Of a stretch of DNA of 44,836 bases, positions 42,849 to 44,836 are shown piece by piece (the stretch's first letter is position 1; each line of letters opens with the position of its first letter). Both the position numbers and the translations under genes were made by a program. Source of the DNA: an uncultured Lachnospiraceae bacterium (GTDB lineage: Bacteria > Bacillota > Clostridia > Lachnospirales > Lachnospiraceae). The stretch spans positions 1 to 44,836 of the forward strand of contig CAJTOR010000027.1 in NCBI GenBank assembly GCA_910577675.1. The letters run 5' to 3'. The notes beneath the pieces are model-generated. The model saw nothing but the letters and a program-made list of their open reading frames with translations, was not told the origin of the DNA and did no database searches.

Positions 42849-43062
42849 ACGTATGCCCTCGCGCCCACACCGCCGCACCACACTAGGTTTCTATCCCTTT
42901 TGTTCCTTACGACCACCTTAATGAGATTTCATACTGTGAATGCCCCAGAATTCTATATAAGTTATAATCTTTTATCCGACTGCAATGAAACCATAGTTAA
43001 GTATTCACTGCAGATTGCCTACTCAGACAGGAAGATGCCCTACTGAAAGGTGAAAAGGAGAT

Positions 43063-43181
43063 ATGAAAAAAAACGTTTAATTACCGAAGATGAACGGAAA
43101 AAACGCAGAAACATTGTAGATGCCTATGCAGAACTGATTGTTTGCCAAAGTACAATGCCGGGGTCGCATTATGGGCAGTGA
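43063..43181 (+). pseudogene. small frameshifted gene, antitoxin-like
   Basis: A good ribosome binding site (AAAAGGAG) precedes an ATG at 43063 followed by a run of eight A. In the zero frame it stops after five codons. With one extra A the frame continues as MKKKRLITEDERKKRRNIVDAYAELIV... to a TGA at 43179-43181. The 'TEDERKKRRNIVD' stretch recalls the short helical VbhA-type antitoxins of Fic toxins; no Fic gene is nearby. Either a decayed gene or one depending on slippage. Confidence 0.4.
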
Positions 43182-43350
43182 AACTTTCCAACCACTTCAG
43201 GCAAAACAACTCTTGTTCTCAGGCTTCTCCTGTATTATATCTGGATTGGAACTCTATCAGAGTATAGGTGTCTGATCTAGAATTAGTACTTTTTTTGCAA
43301 GAAATGCCCATCTTATAAATGATGAGGATCGTAAATAGTCACTTTATCAT

Positions 43351-43647
43351 TTACATCTTTCTCATATATTGTTTCAACTGATCATAGAAATTTTCCCTTG
43401 TCCCAGCCATAATAACAACAATCACCTCATCCCCCTTGTATTCTACGGTATATGCAAGCTCATAATTAGTCTTATTATAATAAATATCATATCCATATAC
43501 ACCGGATAAATCTCCGGTTTTTGCCTCACCGACAGTATAATCTGCCCGTATTTTATTAACCGCCTCCTGATATAGCAATTTCAATTTTTTATCTTTCAGC
43601 TTCTTTATGAACTTCGCTGCTGGTGGGAGGAAACGTACCTCTGTCAT
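43351..43647 (-). CDS. RelE/ParE-type toxin
   Basis: 98 residues with the RelE/ParE fold pattern: FLPPAAKFIKKLKDKKLKLLYQEAVNKI as the N-terminal strand-helix-helix, then LSGVYGYDIYYNKTNYELAYTVEYKGDEVIVVIMAGTRENFYDQL as the beta-sheet with a C-terminal helix. Its start overlaps the antitoxin stop by 4 bases. Members usually cleave ribosome-bound mRNA or inhibit gyrase; which applies here cannot be told. Toxin after antitoxin is the usual order. Confidence 0.82.
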   Translation of the reverse strand: MTEVRFLPPAAKFIKKLKDKKLKLLYQEAVNKIRADYTVGEAKTGDLSGVYGYDIYYNKTNYELAYTVEYKGDEVIVVIMAGTRENFYDQLKQYMRKM

Positions 43648-44024
43648 TCGTTTCCCTCCCCGCCAAAAACATCCTTGTAAGATGCATATTCCGTTTCAGA
43701 AGCAGCAACGCGCTCTGCTTCCATCATCATCGCTTCCACAGCCGGGCGCACTTCTTTTTGTGCCTTTCTGAAACAGTCAAGTAATTCCGTTCCGCTATAC
43801 CCCTGCGAGATCAGTTCTGCCAGTATCTGCTCGGCAAATTCTCCCCCAGCATTTGTTTTCACTGGACGGATGACCAGTTCATTCCCGCGCACCATGCACT
43901 CCGCCTCTGTGTCAAACCCTAACATAGCAAAAAATTTCTGTGGGATTGTGATCTGGCGCTTCGCAGAGATGCTTACCTTTTTCATTTCCATAGGAACACT
44001 ACCTTTCACCATAGTTGTTGGCAT
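43644..44024 (-). CDS. AbrB-family antitoxin
   Basis: Start at ATG 44024 (MPTTMVKGSVPMEMKKVSISAKRQITIPQKF) with AAGGAGG about 10 bases upstream; the longer frame to 44177 crosses the promoter. 126 residues: a SpoVT/AbrB swapped-hairpin DNA-binding domain (about 14-55: VSISAKRQITIPQKFFAMLGF, ECMVRGNELVIRP) followed by a helical tail (AEQILAELISQGYSGTELLDCFRKAQ) that should wrap the toxin. It binds DNA at its own promoter and neutralises the downstream toxin. Four-base overlap with the toxin gene. Confidence 0.85.
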   Translation of the reverse strand: MPTTMVKGSVPMEMKKVSISAKRQITIPQKFFAMLGFDTEAECMVRGNELVIRPVKTNAGGEFAEQILAELISQGYSGTELLDCFRKAQKEVRPAVEAMMMEAERVAASETEYASYKDVFGGEGNE

Positions 44025-44091
44025 ATTTATGCCCTCCTTATCATATTCAATTCGTGGAAATAATATTCTTGGTTTCTTGGTATCTAGGTTT

Positions 44092-44120
44092 ATTGTATAT
44101 AATCTCCGTCCAAAAGTCAA
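44092..44120 (-). promoter_or_regulatory. promoter of the toxin-antitoxin operon
   Basis: Minus strand TTGACT (44115-44120), 17-base spacer, TACAAT (44092-44097), about 60 bases before the antitoxin ATG. The rest of 44178-44554 shows no convincing gene. Confidence 0.65.
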
Positions 44121-44556
44121 GATGCGCTCTTTTATGATCTGGCACCACATTGGCACAAAACTTTCCCAAACTGGCACAGCTTTGCGATTTACATGGGAGG
44201 TCCCATATGCTAGAATGGGTATCGTGAAAATTTATACGCAGGCAGAAAACTCATCCCCTGTATGTGGCTTACACCACACTTTGGACGCAGGCAAGAAGCA
44301 CAAGGTCGTTATTAAGACCTATGCCTTTCCACTTTCCTACCACCTTATGAATAGATATTATTTAATTGTAAACGGTCTAAAACGGTGCTTGTAAAAATAC
44401 GGAAAATACTAAAAATATTACAAAAAAGAACGGAGACTTAGGTCTAAAAGGACAATGGAAGAAAAAGTGGATAGCAAAAAAGACCGATTCTACGGGGTTT
44501 TTGCACGGCGGCTGGCGCATTGGAACAAGTGGTATATGTTGCCGCAGGCAATAAAA

Positions 44557-44580
44557 AAACTCCAATTCCTTGGAGTTTTC
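44557..44580 (-). terminator. terminator after the tRNA-Cys gene
   Basis: Minus-strand AAAACTCCAA/TTGGAGTTTT hairpin with a U-run directly after the tRNA; the same structure is duplicated at about 42780-42803. Confidence 0.8.
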
Positions 44581-44583
44581 AAG

Positions 44584-44654
44584 AGGCGACTGGCGGATTT
44601 GAACCGCCGATCAGGGAGTTGCAGTCCCACGCCTTACCACTTGGCTAAGTCGCC
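44584..44654 (-). tRNA. tRNA-Cys (anticodon GCA)
   Basis: 71-base cloverleaf: acceptor GGCGACT/AGTCGCC, D-arm GCCAAGTGGTAAGGC, anticodon loop CTGCAAC (GCA), T-arm GGCGGTTCAAATCCGCC and discriminator U as expected for Cys. CCA is not encoded. Preceded on the minus strand by tRNA-Asn about 90 bases upstream. Confidence 0.95.
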
Positions 44655-44747
44655 GTATCCACTTGCTTATATTATATGCAATATTTCTTCCAACATGCCA
44701 CTATAATAACATAATATCTAAAAAAATACAAGTCATAATATAAAAAA

Positions 44748-44819
44748 CTCCCCGAGTTGGGCTCGAACCAACAACCCCACGGTTAACAGCCGTGTGCTCT
44801 ACCATTGAGCTATCGAGGA
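44748..44819 (-). tRNA. tRNA-Asn (anticodon GTT)
   Basis: 72-base cloverleaf: acceptor TCCTCGA/TCGGGGA, D-arm GCTCAATGGTAGAGC, anticodon loop CTGTTAA (GTT), T-arm GTTGGTTCGAGCCCAAC, discriminator G. CCA is not encoded. First gene of a small tRNA cluster on the minus strand. Confidence 0.95.
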
Positions 44820-44836
44820 ATACTTACACATTGAAA

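Noticed and set aside
42808..42890. A second functional tRNA
   Set aside because: Only the 3' half matches tRNA-Cys; the sequence after the anticodon region cannot form D-arm and acceptor stems.
43870..44394. 174-codon plus-strand frame opposite the antitoxin
   Set aside because: Antisense to the AbrB antitoxin and its promoter; no ribosome binding site or domain.
1..44836. CRISPR array
   Set aside because: I saw no regularly spaced direct repeats; the repeats present are inverted repeats, the T-P-E-P-T-K linker coding repeats and the tRNA-Cys duplication.

Overview
The window looks like a chromosomal segment of a gut-type Clostridia, most likely Lachnospiraceae. The evidence is the lipoprotein solute-binding proteins with Thr/Pro/Glu-rich linkers, strong AAGGAGG ribosome binding sites, a T-box-controlled threonyl-tRNA synthetase, XRE regulator plus ABC exporter pairs, and TTGACA/TATAAT promoters. 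I cannot name the species. Most long genes lie on the minus strand.

Layout. 1-~540: right end of a probable mobilizable element, abutting a 5'-truncated secreted Ig-like surface protein gene (~542-1888). 2233-21212: a large carbohydrate-utilisation locus on the minus strand. It comprises a LacI regulator, a cytoplasmic GH35 beta-galactosidase, and a ten-gene operon that begins with a solute-binding lipoprotein at 17904 and ends with a GH30 lipoprotein at 2233. The operon encodes two solute-binding proteins, two complete permease pairs and no ATPase, plus three envelope proteins of unclear function (NHL/TPR, Yip1, DUF5696). Paired LacI/CcpA-type operators with the same spacing flank both the GH35 and the operon promoters. 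The GH30/GH35 combination suggests a beta-galactan, but the substrate is inferred.

21566-27923: envelope and lipid genes, namely a PAP2 phosphatase, a YfhO membrane protein and a two-HKD phospholipase D/cardiolipin synthase-like protein whose ribosome binding site is complementary to its own promoter region. 28031-33158: an XRE regulator followed by two half-size ABC exporters that probably form a heterodimer. 33801-36868: a tightly overlapping three-gene operon (DUF262 protein, DUF3696-type AAA ATPase, uncharacterised third protein) that looks like an anti-phage defence module. Its leader carries an apparent decayed restriction-modification remnant. 37603-39722: a TGS-less threonyl-tRNA synthetase with a T-box leader.

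39986-44836: a mosaic of a KptA-like ADP-ribosyltransferase-fold protein, a decapitated histidine kinase, an XRE-HTH/orotate-phosphoribosyltransferase fusion, a partial tRNA-Cys copy, a frameshifted small gene, an AbrB/RelE-type toxin-antitoxin pair, and intact tRNA-Cys and tRNA-Asn. The partial tRNA copy and the intact tRNA-Cys are arranged like the two attachment sites of an integrated islet of about 1.7 kb.

How the genes work together: GH30 would cut polysaccharide at the cell surface, the solute-binding proteins and permeases would import oligosaccharides using an ATPase encoded elsewhere, and GH35 would release galactose inside, under control of the local LacI repressor. The right-hand third is accessory DNA (defence, toxin-antitoxin, regulators) around tRNA and tRNA-synthetase genes.
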